Positions 1-13,704 of a stretch of 64,000 nt of DNA are shown one piece after another. A model generated the notes under the pieces. That model saw only the letters and a list, made by a program, of their open reading frames with translations, ran no database searches and was not told where the DNA came from. The translations under genes were made by a program, and so were the position numbers. Source of the stretch: Brasenia schreberi (taxonomy: Eukaryota; Streptophyta; Magnoliopsida; Nymphaeales; Cabombaceae); NCBI GenBank assembly GCA_036023115.1, contig JAYKKT010000040.1, positions 3,526,001 through 3,590,000 of the forward strand, in the 5' to 3' direction. Position 1 is the first letter of the stretch. Each line of letters opens with the position of its first letter.

Positions 1-45
1 CAATTTAGGAGGAAGTCTGCTGCAACTCGAAGCCATCGACCACCC

Positions 46-84
46 GAGCGAGCGAGCGAGCGAGAGAGAGAGAGAGAGAGAGAG
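46..84. repeat. CGAG/GA microsatellite
   Basis: Short run of CGAG units followed by about ten GA units. It is a simple repeat with no coding signal. Confidence 0.9.
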
Positions 85-331
85 GCCAATTGATTAAGCA
101 GCGTGTGTGAGCAATGGTCCAACCACGTTGCTCGTTTTCCCTACAAACGGATTATGTTCACTCTTCTCCAACAGAAACAGGGTTGCTCATGGATCGGTTG
201 ACCTCACAAGACCCAACTCGCTCCGTTCTCAATATTCCGTGTAGCAGGTGGATCTGAAACGTCTGATCTGCAGCCATTTTCACAGGAGTACCTACTGTGG
301 CTCCATCTATTTATATAATAAAAGAGACCAG

Positions 332-470
332 CTACACCCAGAGGGTAAGCTCAACGGCAGGGCGCTCTAACAACGATACTGTTGGTGGGGAGTTCAACCC
401 CCAGAGGGCGTATGTATGGGTCTGCGTGGTTAGGCTTCGGCCTCCTCTTGTAACCAAAAAAAAAGAGTCT
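332..470 (+). mobile_element. tRNA-derived SINE, copy 1
   Basis: This segment has a Pol III box A-like motif (agctcaacggcaggg) and a box B-like motif (gagttcaaccccc). They are followed by a conserved 3' block (ttaggcttcggcctcctctt) and a terminal run of nine A. The same order recurs at 592-716, 27871-27974, 28843-28962, 29170-29298 and, split in two, at 39765-41776. It is therefore a dispersed family and not a tRNA gene. A short reading frame across it has no protein meaning. Confidence 0.75.
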
Positions 471-591
471 AGTTGGTTGTGGTTTGGCTTCGTTCGCCTG
501 GTTTGAGTTTGGTTGTGTTGGGTTCAGCTTAGCCCACACAAAAAGTATATCAACAAGGAGTGCATGGCTTGACTAGGCTGATAAAGAGCTC

Positions 592-716
592 TTTTTCAGG
601 TACATCGAGAGGCCAAAGCCAGGTATGCACGCCCTGAGAGTCGAACTCGTGGTCACTTCACACAAGTAAAGAGCCCTGCACTATCGCCCTGAGTGCAACT
701 AGGATCGCATTGCTAA
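592..716 (-). mobile_element. tRNA-derived SINE, degraded copy
   Basis: On the minus strand a box A-like block (actcagggcgatagtgcaggg region) is followed by a box B-like block (cgagttcgactctc) and a diverged form of the 3' block seen in the other SINE copies (tggctttggcctctcg). The ends are not clear and no target-site duplication is visible. Confidence 0.55.
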
Positions 717-1780
717 CTTAGTGGTGCTTGTATATATTAAGGAAGATTCAACTTGGTGTAATGATAAGATGATGTCCCAACCCACTTTCCAATTGAAGAT
801 AAAAGAAAAGTCCATATATTCATTTTCGATACTGCAGTAAAATTAGTCTTTTACTTAATAGTTCTTGTTAACAGCTTAGTTTTAGATGGAATTTTTGTTA
901 ACAAATTAACTAATTTAATCAAGAATCCTGTGCTCAGCTCAGACGAGTGACTCGACAGGCCTGGAAAGCCTTTATCAATTTCTTCAACTTAGTTTGGCAA
1001 TTCCATCCAAAGGTTTCTATCATTGTCCATTTCACAAACTTTTTGTTGTTCATCTTAATTTATCAAACTCAAATCTTTCAAGATAATAATCCTGATAGCG
1101 GAACTGAAGCCGCTGAACTCCACTTAGTGTGGTACAACGCTTGGTTTTCGTTTTAGTGTATCCTGATTGATGGGTAGGGTTCAAAAGTTGAGATCTCAGC
1201 TAAAGACGTGACGAATTGAACTATGAATATTTTTTCCAAAATCAACACAAGTGGTTGCCTACTTTAGACCATAAATGATGATTTTAGTCAGTGTTTTTCT
1301 TTTTTGCTTTTGATAGAATAGTCAGTTTCCTATCAATTCTTGTCAATGTTGGGTCACACCCACACACACATATGTACTTCAGCTTGCCTTAATTTTGGAT
1401 TTAATAATGGGCATGACCCAAAATAAATCATAATCAAGAGTCAAAGCCGCTTAGTTTTGGAAATGCTAGGTTTTAATCATTTCCATATCTATTTTTGAAA
1501 GAGCATATCATGTGGATGATACTGTTTTGCTTGCTCTTTATAGCTCCTTTTCTTTTGGTAGCAAATCTCTTCATCCTTTTTCTTTATTGAGATTATTATA
1601 GTAAGACTGCAGTTTAAAGCAATTCATGCATGCAAATCCGGTCTGCTCTTACACTGGAAGCCTTTTCCTTACTGTTTCAGATGCTTTCCTTTGCATTTCA
1701 GCAGTGGCAGACCTAGAAATTTTTGCAGGAGTGGGTGAATAGCCAATGGAATTGTTTAAGGCGGAGCAAACTATGGGTTG

Positions 1781-1812
1781 TAGTTGATAGTTGATAGTTG
1801 ATAGTTGATATA
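1781..1812. repeat. TTGATAG heptamer tandem repeat
   Basis: About four consecutive TTGATAG units in intergenic DNA. Confidence 0.85.
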
Positions 1813-3286
1813 GCCAATCGTGGGGATGTAGAACTTTTACCTCTGTTTACACATTTGCTGATCAGCTGTAGCTCTACTGGCTATGGAAGGTCCTGTGGTC
1901 GATGCGCACGGGGTGCACATGGTTTCCCTAACCTCAGCATGCCATTTTTTAAACATCTCTTAGCTTCTGTCAAGCTCCAAAGCATGATTATTTCATGTGT
2001 TACTGTGTTAATGTTGCAGGAGATGGATAGTGTATGTCATTTATACAGCTTATGTGTAAAATTTGAGGGCCTGGAATCTCAGAGAGGAAAGTGTACGCCT
2101 TATCACCTGGACTGCAATGAGATTTGAGGCGTCTGACTTAGAAACCACCATTCCAACTGGTGCAGCCTTTGGCTCCCGCATGCTGACATGACTCTCTCTC
2201 TCTCTCTCTCTCTCTCAGAGACACACACATACATACATACATATATATATAAAGGCATAAGTACCTAGCGTCACGGTGTGCAGTATTCAATCACTTTCAC
2301 TCTTTCTATATATGCAAATATATATATGGCATTTGTTACCCTCCTTTTTTTATTTTTTTAGCATGAGTGCAACAAAGTCATCTTTATATTTCTTTAGTTT
2401 TTATAACTTTTTAAATAATACTATCTCTCAAGACATTAATGAATGCTTAGTGATAGAGGTATACAAGATCCAAATATATAGAGAGAGATATAAATATATC
2501 CTAAGAGAGTGATAATGCTTATACTTGTCATGTGAATATCTTGCTGGTGTCGTCCTGAGTCTCATAGTATATACTCCTTCAAGTACTACCATATAGTCCC
2601 TCTTGACGGACAACTAAAAACGGTGCCAACAATTTGTTGGTTTTAGCACATGATTGTTCACATCATGTGACGAGATTAACCCCTTGTTGGTATCATTGAT
2701 TATCAATCACAAAGGTTATTTAATAGCTAGGGTACAAGGAACATATACTCCTTAATTACCCTATAACATGTACATGTATGCGCATGTGTGAATAGAGAAA
2801 AGAGAGATGAATTGAACTTTACAGTACTTAATCGTCTTATCCTATTGTTCCCTATACATCACCAACTCTTTGTATCACGATTAATCCGAAGAACTTATCT
2901 CCCATGCTAAATTTTATTAAGAAAGCTTGTCAATTGATAGTCTTATCTACTTGTGCTGCCAACATCTTCAATGTTAACGAGTAACAATGAAAAGCGAAGA
3001 CCTTGTGATTAATTATAACATAATTAGTAATACCAACTCCCACACCTTGCCACTCACCCAACTTGTATAAACCAAGAAAAGTTGATCCAATTTAATTTAA
3101 AACGACCCATTAAAAATATATGGCATTTGTTGGTATGTCTATTCCTTATCTAAATTCGGTAGTATTTTCCAAAAGAGTATACATGGAAATCAATGAACCA
3201 CAAGCAGGTTTCTTCTTTTGACCATGCACTTGCACTACAGGCTTTATAACTGTTCATCATTGATGAATATAAAGTTGAATTCATCT

Positions 3287-3431
3287 TGTACAGAAAGCTG
3301 ACAGTCATACTGCCAGTATGAGCCATTCTTTATAAGGAAAACTCTCATTGATCACCCGAAGCCTTTTCGTGTCAACACTTGAACAGATTTGATAAGGTAA
3401 AGCCCTGTTTCATACCCTAAGATACTAAACT
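3287..3431 (+). repeat. dispersed repeat paired with 6195-6345
   Basis: This stretch shares ordered blocks with intron 3 of the downstream gene at 6195-6345. The shared blocks are agaaagctgacag, a ccagt-centred hairpin, attcttt, aaggaaaa, and aaccctgtttcatnccc followed by aagntactaa. The order and spacing are conserved, so both are probably copies of an unidentified repeat or a local duplication. Confidence 0.5.
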
Positions 3432-4928
3432 ATTCTCGAACCTTGGTGGCTAAACTTGTCAACTGAGTTCAGATTCTTCTCAGTTCTTGTAAATGATGTT
3501 TGTCTCGAGTGTCTTTTACTGTTTACTTGAGGAAAGAGCCTCCGTATGGTTTATTCTTTTCTAGCGTCTACAGTAAAAAATGAGTAGCGATCTCGATCAG
3601 GAAAAAGGGAAACGGAAATCCTTTTCTTAGTGTAAGTTGAAGACGGAATTTAGTGTTAGCATTGCTGGGTTAGAGAATGTCCATCTGTATGCTAGAAACA
3701 CAAAGAAGAGACAGAATATAGATCCCATAATTGAGTGCTTGCGCGTACATACGTTTCTATACATTTGATAAGTTTTACAGTGCTGATATTTTTATGTAAT
3801 TAAACTTATTCTTTTCTACACTTACGTTCTAATCATTCAGGTATAAGATGTATTCGAGAGAAAGAAGCAAGTTCATAAATGGATACCGAGCTTCTATGAA
3901 ATCGTCACAAGAAATGTCATATATCATGAGAGTCTTATAACATTGTTCGGTGTATAATCTTCATAAATATTTCCACTTGACATTGACCATAGAAATTTAA
4001 ATCAAATATACTATCTTATCTTTGTACTTTGCATTTAAGATTCAAACATCCACCGTCAATCTCAATCATCAAACGGTAGAGATATTTATAAAATATATTC
4101 TCAAATCTGTAGTCTACTCTCTACCTAAAACTCAAAATTCCACTTGTGCTTTACAGATATGACCTACTGGCACATTCAAACAATCAACCTTCTTTTTATA
4201 ATCCATTTAAACAGTTCACTTGGGATTCAATTTTACAAGGAGTGATTTCGAGTCTAAAGAAATCCATCTACTAAATATCTACTTCATTAAACTTTAGAAA
4301 CACCATGGATGGTAGAAATCCAAATCTTCCTCAAAGAACTGCTTCTACACTAAAATGAAATGAATTAAACATATCTCTGACTAACGAAACTATGTAGATC
4401 ATGTCTAAGGATTTGATTACCAAAATATAGTGACCGATCTGCTTATTTGAACTAAGTAGTTGGTGCTGAATACCTGTTGTTGGAGTAATGGATCCTAACA
4501 TATCCAGAAAAGAGAGGTAAAGAATCATTAGAAAACTCTGGAAGTCTACAATTTTAGTGGCTTCCAAGTTTTCAACTGACAGAGTTCGTCATTTTGCACG
4601 AGCTTTTGCAGCTAATGACAATAGATAACCAATGAGAGAGAGGGTGTTTTGGTACTTACCGAAGAGAACACAGACAACGACGATATCCGACAGACGCTAC
4701 CATTATAATACTCCAGTTTAATACATTTACCACTTAGGGGAGAAGAGAGAGAAACAACGTCAGGAGGGAGAGAGTTTTATAGCATATTTTTAAGCTCTCC
4801 ATCTTCCCGAGAAGCTCTTGTCGAGCGCATGTTCATTCTTCGTTTGGTACTCTGTGTAGAGAGAGAAGAGAGGGAGAGAGCGGATGGTGGTGAGGCTCGG
4901 ATAGGGCGTTTAGCAGCGGCCGTTGAAG

Positions 4929-7900
4929 ATGGCGTCCTTCTCTTCGCAAAGAAGACGCTTCACGCCGTCCTCCACTCCAATATGGCGGATTGCGCCTACT
5001 TCGCCCCTTCTCTTGGTCTCCTTTCTCACCATCTTTATTCTCTTCTATCTTTTATACTTTTCTCTCGTCGATCTCGATGGTTCTTCAGGACACGCACGCC
5101 CTGTTCGTGAGGTACCCTACCACCATTTCTGTACTTGTCTTCTTGTCCTCTTTCGGTGCTTCTACACAATCTGATTATGTTTTGGTGTCAAGAATCGAAG
5201 CGCTGGCGTGAGATGGATTGAACGAGTTTTTCGGGTTCCGGTAATCACCATCTATCGTTTCGTTCGCGATTTACATTGTTGGTGCCTCCTTACGAGTGAT
5301 TCGTGTTTGTTGGTGCTTTTGTTACAGAGTGATAGTCGTTCGGGGTCGTCAGATGCGCTCTGGAGATCGAAGCGGGCGAGTTTGTTCTGCGGCTGTAGCA
5401 ATTCCAGTAAGAAGTTCGCAAGTAGGTGCAGATTTAGATTTCGGTATCTTACATGTGTTGTTCGTTTAAGGCATTGGCTTTTCATTTCAACCATCGTCAA
5501 AAAATCTCGTCAAAACTTCAGTTATGGATCCATTTACCTCGACCAGTTTAGATCTGTAGACGCAAATTTCTCCGTTTTCCCATTTTGATGCCTTCTGTTA
5601 GCCTTGTCTTTCTGAATCTGTACAGCTAGAATTCCGAACCTTAACCTGCCCAAGCTGGCTTATGTTGCACAACAAAAAAGTAAAATCGTGTAGGTTACTG
5701 TTAAGAAGTATTCCGCTGAATGGGTGGATCTAGGAGGACGGAAAAAATGAACACTCTTTGGTGGCACTTAATGTAAATCTTCTTCATCGAGGGGATCTAA
5801 GTCGGTTACAATCTGCAGCACACAATTGAAAGGATTATTGGTAGTGTGCTTTTTGGCTGTCTTGGTCTCATTTCTACGAGTGATTAGCTTGACTGGTTCC
5901 CTTTATCCTGGTGGAATGGAAATCAGGCTTGGATGCGTCATTGAGAAGGAAGTAAACAGATGATTTTGAACCGTAAAATGAGAGGAAGCTAAAACCATGG
6001 AAAATGCGTCCTATGGAATGCCAAAAACAAGCTTCTAATTCCTAGGGTCGTTGCTTGCAGTAAATCTATTCAGACAAATTGGCCACGGATAACTACTAGG
6101 CCTCGTTGTGTTCTATCTGGCCATTCTCTGTAGCATTTTCTGAAAGAGCAAACGTGGAATCACCTGCAAGGCTGCTTTGCGTGCACTTATGTTATTGAAA
6201 GCTGACAGCCAGACTTCCAGTCTGCCGGAGTGCGGCATTCTTTCCAAGGAAAAGCCTAAGAACATTACCCATTTTTTCTGGATATAGGTTTTATGGGAAA
6301 ACCCTGTTTCATCCCCAAGGTACTAAGCGAGGCCTGGTCATTATTCTGTAGACCAAGACAACTTGCTCCTTGTTTTAGTTATCTAAGATCGTATTGTTTG
6401 GTTGTGGGTGAAGGTGTCTGGAATTTTGTCTCAAAATGTCAATTAAATATTTACGCTGATGACTTGTTCTCGCTGAAACTTGAGATAAGTTCGTCCTGTA
6501 TGTGAGAATATTTGATGATTAGAAAGCTTAGGTTGCCTCACTAGTAAGAGAAACTTGGCACTTCAATTATAGCTTCTCAGGTAACATCTTGGAGATCTCT
6601 GTTATGCCATGTGAAATGACCTTGTTTGTTGCTTAGCATGTTTAAGCAGCTAATGCATTAAATGATTTTATGTGAAACCCTTCATGTACTAGTTCTGCTT
6701 CAAAATAATGGTGAGTTTCTAATGGTTATGAATGTGTCTACCTGCTTGGTTGGTGTTCTTGTTGGATGCTTCTATGTGCGGCAGCTGAAGCCAATACACA
6801 GCCAAATAGATATTTGTTGATTGCAACTAGTGGAGGGTTAAATCAGCAGAGAACTGGTGTACGTTTCCTTGTCAACTACTCTACTCATATTTCGTAACAT
6901 GATATATCATCTGTAACTTTCATACTGCTACCTAATGTAACTTTGATGTTTCAGTGTATATGTGTATATATATGTGTCCAGGTATGTGTGTGTCTGCAAG
7001 TTTAATTGTATGTATGTATTTATATTTCTTTCATCTTTTCCCTAAACACTTATTGACATGTGAAAATTCTAATTATTCATGGTGTTTATTATCCTGGTGT
7101 ATGTGACTTCTGTTGCTGTAGCTTGTTTAAGCATCACAGCTGACACATTTTGCATCGATCTTTATGTAAATTTAAATGCTTTCTTTAGGAATTGGTGTAC
7201 AAAGAATATGGTTGAAGGTCAGTTTACTATAGAAATGGTAATCAAATATGAATCCTATTTGAGCAAGAATGGAAGTTGAGAGGGAACTACGGACTTCGTA
7301 TAATAGGGTCCAAGATCTTTATAACTTTGCTGGAGTTACAAATAAAAGCTTATATTTTCTGGTCATCGTTTTGATCTTGATGACTGGGTAGCTGTTTGAA
7401 CTTTGAAGATGCTCCTTAAAATTGATAGCAGATAAGTAAATTGTGTGGCTGATAGCATGAACTAATGTACAATTGGAAATTGCTGCTAGCTCTTCAACTC
7501 AACATGGATCAGCAATACTTCAGCTTTATCATAAACATTCTGACAAAAGTCAATGATATCCGTCAAATGTGCAGATAACAGATGCTGTTGTTGCTGCTCG
7601 AATTCTTAATGCTACCCTTGTTGTCCCCAAGCTAGACCAAAAGTCTTTCTGGAAGGATGCCAGGTTTGTTGTCATTTTACTGTTCCTGGGATCTAGATTA
7701 TGTTATCTGAGTTAAAAATCATAAAAGACCGTGCCTGATAACTCACAAATTGTTTCATACAGCAACTTCAGTGAAATTTTTGATGTTGATTGGTTTATAT
7801 CTTACCTCGCAAAAGATGTTCCTATCGTCAAGCAGCTTCCAAAGAAATTCAGAAAGTCTCAGTACAGAATGCGTGTTCCTAGAAAATGCACTCCAAGATG

Positions 7901-10900
7901 TTATCAGACTCGTGTTTTGCCTGTGCTTCTGAAGAAACATGTAAGTCTTCTAAGAACGTGCAGTAAAAAATTGAGGTGCATTGCCATACTTACATTTTTT
8001 AGCTGGATGGGTTCATATACTTGCATTTTTTGATGGATGGATTCATTGTACAACATGCATTTTAGCTATTCAAATTTTGTACTGAAGCATTGTGTTGTTT
8101 TCATTATCTAGACTGGAATTGCTAATGCTGTCATACCAAGTTTGTTTTTGTTTTGTGTGCTTATGTTGTACTTTGCTTCATTTCATACTATTTTGTATGT
8201 GTGCGATTTATCCATTTTCTTCTTTGGCATTTTATATGAAATTTTGTCTGAGGATCTCATTCATGGGATATTCTTATTTGAGAAAGAAATCCAATTGCGA
8301 CACAATTGCATCTTCAATTTGACTTTATCTGCACTCTTTCTGGTGCAACACATTTGGGTTCTTCCTACGTGCTTCAGTAAGCCATTTGTTCTTCCGTCCA
8401 ATATAATCAATAAACCTGAGTTTTCAAGCTGTTCTCATTCTGTTTAGCTGTGATCCATCAATTCTCATTGAACTCCCAGTTATTTGTTCAGAGAAATGTT
8501 CTGGACATTTATATATTTGAACTTTGTTGTACAGAATGGGTTTGCCGTTCCCAATCTTATTGATGATCTCCTGGATTTGTAGATAGTAGCAGCAGGTCCA
8601 GCATCAATTCTTACTTGCAATTCAATCATCTGTCTGCTGATAAAAAATACCATCTTAATTTATGTCTTTGATTTTTACTGTTCTCTCTGCTGAAATGAAG
8701 ATGATACATTAACGTATTGAATGGAGCATCAACAACACAATGATTGAACAATCTCAAGTCACCAAAGGATGACTATAAAATGCCTTAGAAAAGGCTAGAA
8801 CAATAGCAAATGCACTAAGAACAAGAGCAAATACACTCAAATAATGTGTATAAATCTGCCAAAAGGCTTGTAGTTTATTATTTACAAGTTAAGTATTTAT
8901 AGAGTGGAGAAGAGAGAAAAGAGAGAGAGCAGTAGTGGGCAGCAAGCAGCATTCAGCTGCTGGCTGCTGAAAGTAGCCTGCCCCAACGGCGAGTAAAGTA
9001 ACTGTTGAGTTGAGTCCCCTGGTGGCAGGGGGGCTCTCTTGGCCCTGGTGTGATTACATAATGAGAAAATACAGTAAAATACACAACAACTAAGCCTTTT
9101 CCCATACTAGATGGGGTCGGCTACATAGATTCTTTGTTTCAAGAGAGCTCTATCATAATCCATGGTAAATAAGTCCGACAAAGTTTTACTTTGGCTGTTG
9201 AAAGCCTAATGCAACCCTCCTCCTTTATCTGGGCTTTAGATCGGCCACGCAAGGGATCACCCTTGCATGGGCGGAGTTAGTAAAATACACTGATAAATAT
9301 ATATATTTCAACACCCCTTAAATTGACTTTATAATCACCGAAAGTTTGCTAACTAAAAAATGAAAGCGCGAGACCGATAGTGATTTAGCGAAGACATCTT
9401 TAAGTTGATATTTTGATCTTACAAAGTATAGCGTGAAGTGTCCTTGTAGGTGTTGTTCCGATGTGTTTGGTGCGCTCATGAATGTATTGTTGTTGGCTAG
9501 GCACATAACACTTGTCACAATACATGATAGGAGTAACTTCAAGTGATGCTCTAAGATCTTGAAAAAATATTTTTATCCGGGTTAATTCTATAGTTGTGTT
9601 GGCTATTGTTGTGTATTATGCTTCAGTAGATGAGTGCAACACCTTTTTTATAGAGTGCCTGTTATTAACATCACCATCCCAATCGTCATAAGATTATGCA
9701 ATTTGCCGAGGTATGGACTAAGGAGGAAGAAGATAATAATACTCCTTTTTTAGTGGTATGTCTGACATATTGTATGATCCGCATGACGATACTGATACCT
9801 ACAGTGGTAATCATGTTGAAATTGACTTATAGTATGTACGACATGACTTATGTCGGGACTAGTGATGGTTATGTATGTCAATGATCCAACCATATGTTTA
9901 TAAGGAGTGGGATCTCTTAGTGCTTCGTTCACTATATGTGTAAGTCTCATTTTTTGGTTAATCACCTTAAGTGTATCTATGACCTTACCATATGTTAGTC
10001 CATATCTAACAACAATATCATTAACAAAGTTATTTTGAGACAAAAAGAAACCTCTATCGTTTCTTATTACCTCAATTTAACATCCATTTGAAAAAGTTTA
10101 AAATCCATGATGCATGCATATGCAAGTAGCATTCTTATGGCCTAATCTAGCTACGGGAGCATAAGTTTCTCCATAATCTATTCATTCTTCTTGATTATAT
10201 CCTTTAGCTACTAGCCTAACTTTGTTTCTTATTATTAAACCCATTTCATCAAGTTTGTTCCTAAAGACCTATTTAGTGTCAATAATTGGATGTTCATTGG
10301 GCATTGGAACTAATTCCCAAACTTGATTTCTTTCAAATTAGTTTAGTTCATCTTGCATGGTTAAGATCCAATGATTATCATTTATGGCCCCATTTATGTC
10401 TTTAGGTTTAACTTGAGACACAAAAGCCATATGATTACATGCATTTCTAAGAGAGTTTTGAGTGATTGCCCTTTTAATATATCACCTATTACTTTGTCAA
10501 GAGGAAGATATCTTGATGTCCTCCATTCTTTGGGTAGATCCAATATTTCGAATTCTCTTGCCATGAGTGATCAAGGTGTCTCTCTTTTTGCTTCTTGGGC
10601 TCTTTTTCTTGATTTTTCAAGTGTGTTCTTGCTAAAATTTCTGCAACATCATCAACAAACTCCTTTCTCGGCTCATTTGGGTTAGTTTCATCAAAAGTAA
10701 TATGTATAGACTCTTAATTCATTTATTTGGTCATAATTCATTTATTATAAACTCTAAAGGCCTTACTATGTATAGAATAACCAATAAATATTTTCTCATC
10801 ATATTTTGCATTAAATTTCTCCAAGTTCTCATTTTCATTATTCAAAACAAAGCATTTACATCCAAGCTTTGTTTGTTCATGTAATGTATTGTTCGAAGCA

Positions 10901-13672
10901 ATATACATTACGCTTTTGTTGTCACAAAGCAATTATGTAGGTTTCTTGAGAGCAACTTCCATGTTTGTTAAAAGTTTGGTGATCCACAAAATTTCAGCTA
11001 TTGTAGTGTCCATGACTCGATATTCTGTCCTCGTAGATGATAGAGACATCTTCCGCTGCGTTTTATATTTTTCAAAAGATTAGTGAGTGACCTAAAACAC
11101 ACAAAACCCAGTGGTGGAATGCTTATCATTGATATCTCCACCCCAATCAACATTAATATGGACAATTAATTTAAGAGAAGATGATGAGGTTAGAATGACC
11201 CTCTTTTAAGTGTATCATTTATTTATCTCACAATCCGCATAACATCACTCGTGTATACTGATGGGAGCTTAATGAAATTGACTTGTCACATATATTACAA
11301 CAACAACAACTAAGCCTTTTCCCATACTAGACGGGGTCGGCTACATGGATTCTTTGTTTCCACAGATCCCTATCGTGTGCCATGTTAGCAGTTAACTCCC
11401 AATAAGCTAGATCATTCTTTATTGTTTCTTTCCAACACTTTTGTGGTCGTCCTCTACCTCTTTTAATACTTTCCAAATTTAGTTTTTCTAACCTTCTTAC
11501 AGGTTCTTCTTTTGATCTTCTTTCTATATGTCCAAACCATCTTAAACGATGTTCTCTCATTTTATCCTCTATTTGTGCCACTCCTAATTTGTTTCTAATA
11601 ACCTCATTATGTATACGGTCTTTTTTTTGTATGACCACTCATCCATCTCAACATCTTCATTTCTGTCACATACATCTTTTGGACATGTTGGTGATTAACT
11701 GCCCAACACTCAGAACCATAAAACATGGCAGGCCTAATTGCTGCTCTATAATATTTACCTTTTAACTTTAATAGTATCTTTTTATCACAAAGAATACCAG
11801 ATGCTCCTCTCCATTTTAACCAACGAGCATTAATTCTATGCGTAACATCTCCATAAATTCTTCCATCACTCTGAAAAATTGACCCTAGGTATTTAAAACT
11901 TTCCTTTTGGGAGATGCAATGTGTGCCAATTTTAATTTCTATGTCCTCTGAGGTAACCAAATGATCAAACTTACATTCCATATATTCTGTCTTTGTTCTA
12001 TTAAGTCGAAGGCCTTTGCTTTCTAATGTTTCTCTCCATAGTTCCAATTTTCTATTAACTTTTTCCTTAGACTCCTCCACTAATACAATGTCATCAGCAA
12101 ATAACATACACCAAGGTACTTCATCTTGAATATATTTTGTTAACTCATCCATCACCCTTATAAATAAGTATGGACTTAAAGTTGATCCTTGATGTAACCC
12201 AATATTAACTTCAAAGAAGTATGTCGTTCCTTCATGAGTCCTCACACATGTTTTTGCACCATCATACATGTCTCTTATAAGGTTAATATATGTCAATGGG
12301 ATACCTCTTTTTTCCAAAGTTCTCCTAAGAACCTCCCTCGGTACCCTATCATAAGCTTTTTCTAGATCAATAAAAATCATGTGAAGACTTTCTTTTTTGC
12401 TCTAAAATGTTTCATAAGACGTCTCAAAAGGTGAATCGCTTCAATAGTAGATCTACCTTGCATAAATCCAAATTGGTTCTCTGTTGTACTTGATACTTGT
12501 CTTAACCTACGTTCGATAATTCTTTCCCATAATTTCATAGTATGACTCATTAACTTGATACCTCGATAATTCGCACAATTTTGAATGTCTCCCTTGTTCT
12601 TATATACGGGTATAAGTGTACTTGCTCTCCATTCCTCGGGCATCTTTTGGTTTTTCCATATTTCATTAAATAGTCTTATGAGCCAAGTGATTCCTATTTC
12701 TCCTAGTATTTTCCAAACTTCTATAGGAATATTATTTGGTCCTACCGATTTACCACTCTTCATATGTTTAAGAGCCTCTTTGACTTCATTCTTTTGAATA
12801 CGTCGGTAGAAATTGTGGTTTATATACTTTTCTGACTTGGCTAAATCTCCTAAACTAATACTAACATCTTTATTTTCATTAAAAAGATTATAAAAATAGT
12901 TTTTCCATCTATTTCTTATATCATCATTTGCCACTAGAATTTTTTCATCCTCGTCTTTTATGTATGTAACATAATTAAGATCTTTAGTTTTCTTATCTCT
13001 AGCCCTAGCTATCCTAAAAATATCTCTTTCACCCTCTTTTGAGTTGAGTTTTTTATATAAGTCCTCCCAAATCTTAGCTTTGGCCATGTGCTATATCTAA
13101 TGAGTGATGGGAAGATACGTCAAAGCTCTTATCATTTGCGTGTAAGGAGTGAAATCTTCTAACTTTTTTCCATATGTAAGGAGTGAAATCTTCTAACCTT
13201 TTTCCATATGTAGTTCTCAGTTTAGTCTCCATGGTATGCTCACCTTTTTATCATCTGTCAATCTTCACCTGTTAAAAATATCATTAGTAAATTTTGTATG
13301 TGACATAAAATAACCTCAATCATAGTTATTACAAATTAATTCTATTCTCCAAAAATAACCAAGTACACCTAAATCCTTCGTTTCAAATTCTTCATGAAGA
13401 TCTCTTTTGATTTGATCTCATTCTCATCACTGATCATATCATTTCAAATTCTTCATGAAGATCTCTTTTGATTTGCAATATCACATTCTCATCTTTGAGT
13501 TATGATCATATCATCTACATATAGAAGTAAGATCACGATACCAGTATTGTCACTTTAAAAAGAGCAAAAATCCCATGCATGCATAAAGTTTTCAAATCTA
13601 TAAAACCAAGCCTTTTGAGATTGTTTTAGTCTAAAGATATAATCACTTAAGCATTGAGTCCCGGAGGAGGAG

Positions 13673-13704
<32 letters not shown>

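Larger units (their letters stand above)
717..4828. other. intergenic region, no gene recognised
   Basis: AT-rich DNA with many stops in all frames. It contains four TTGATAG heptamers at 1781-1812, a CT then TA/CATA microsatellite near 2190-2255, a piece resembling the end of a non-autonomous DNA transposon near 1700-1740 (agtggcagacctagaaattt), and a dispersed repeat at 3287-3431. The last part is the promoter and 5' UTR side of the O-fucosyltransferase-family gene. No exon-like conserved protein is seen. Confidence 0.6.

Noticed and set aside
332..470. Possible tRNA gene because of box A and box B motifs
   Set aside because: No cloverleaf with paired acceptor stem is seen, and the segment continues into a 3' block and A tail shared by other copies, so it is a SINE.
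351..539. Short frames on both strands over 297-539
   Set aside because: They run across the SINE copy and have no homology-like features.
11298..13087. Target-site duplication for LINE copy A (acatatatta versus gtgctatatcta)
   Set aside because: The similarity is too weak to claim after aligning the flanks by eye.
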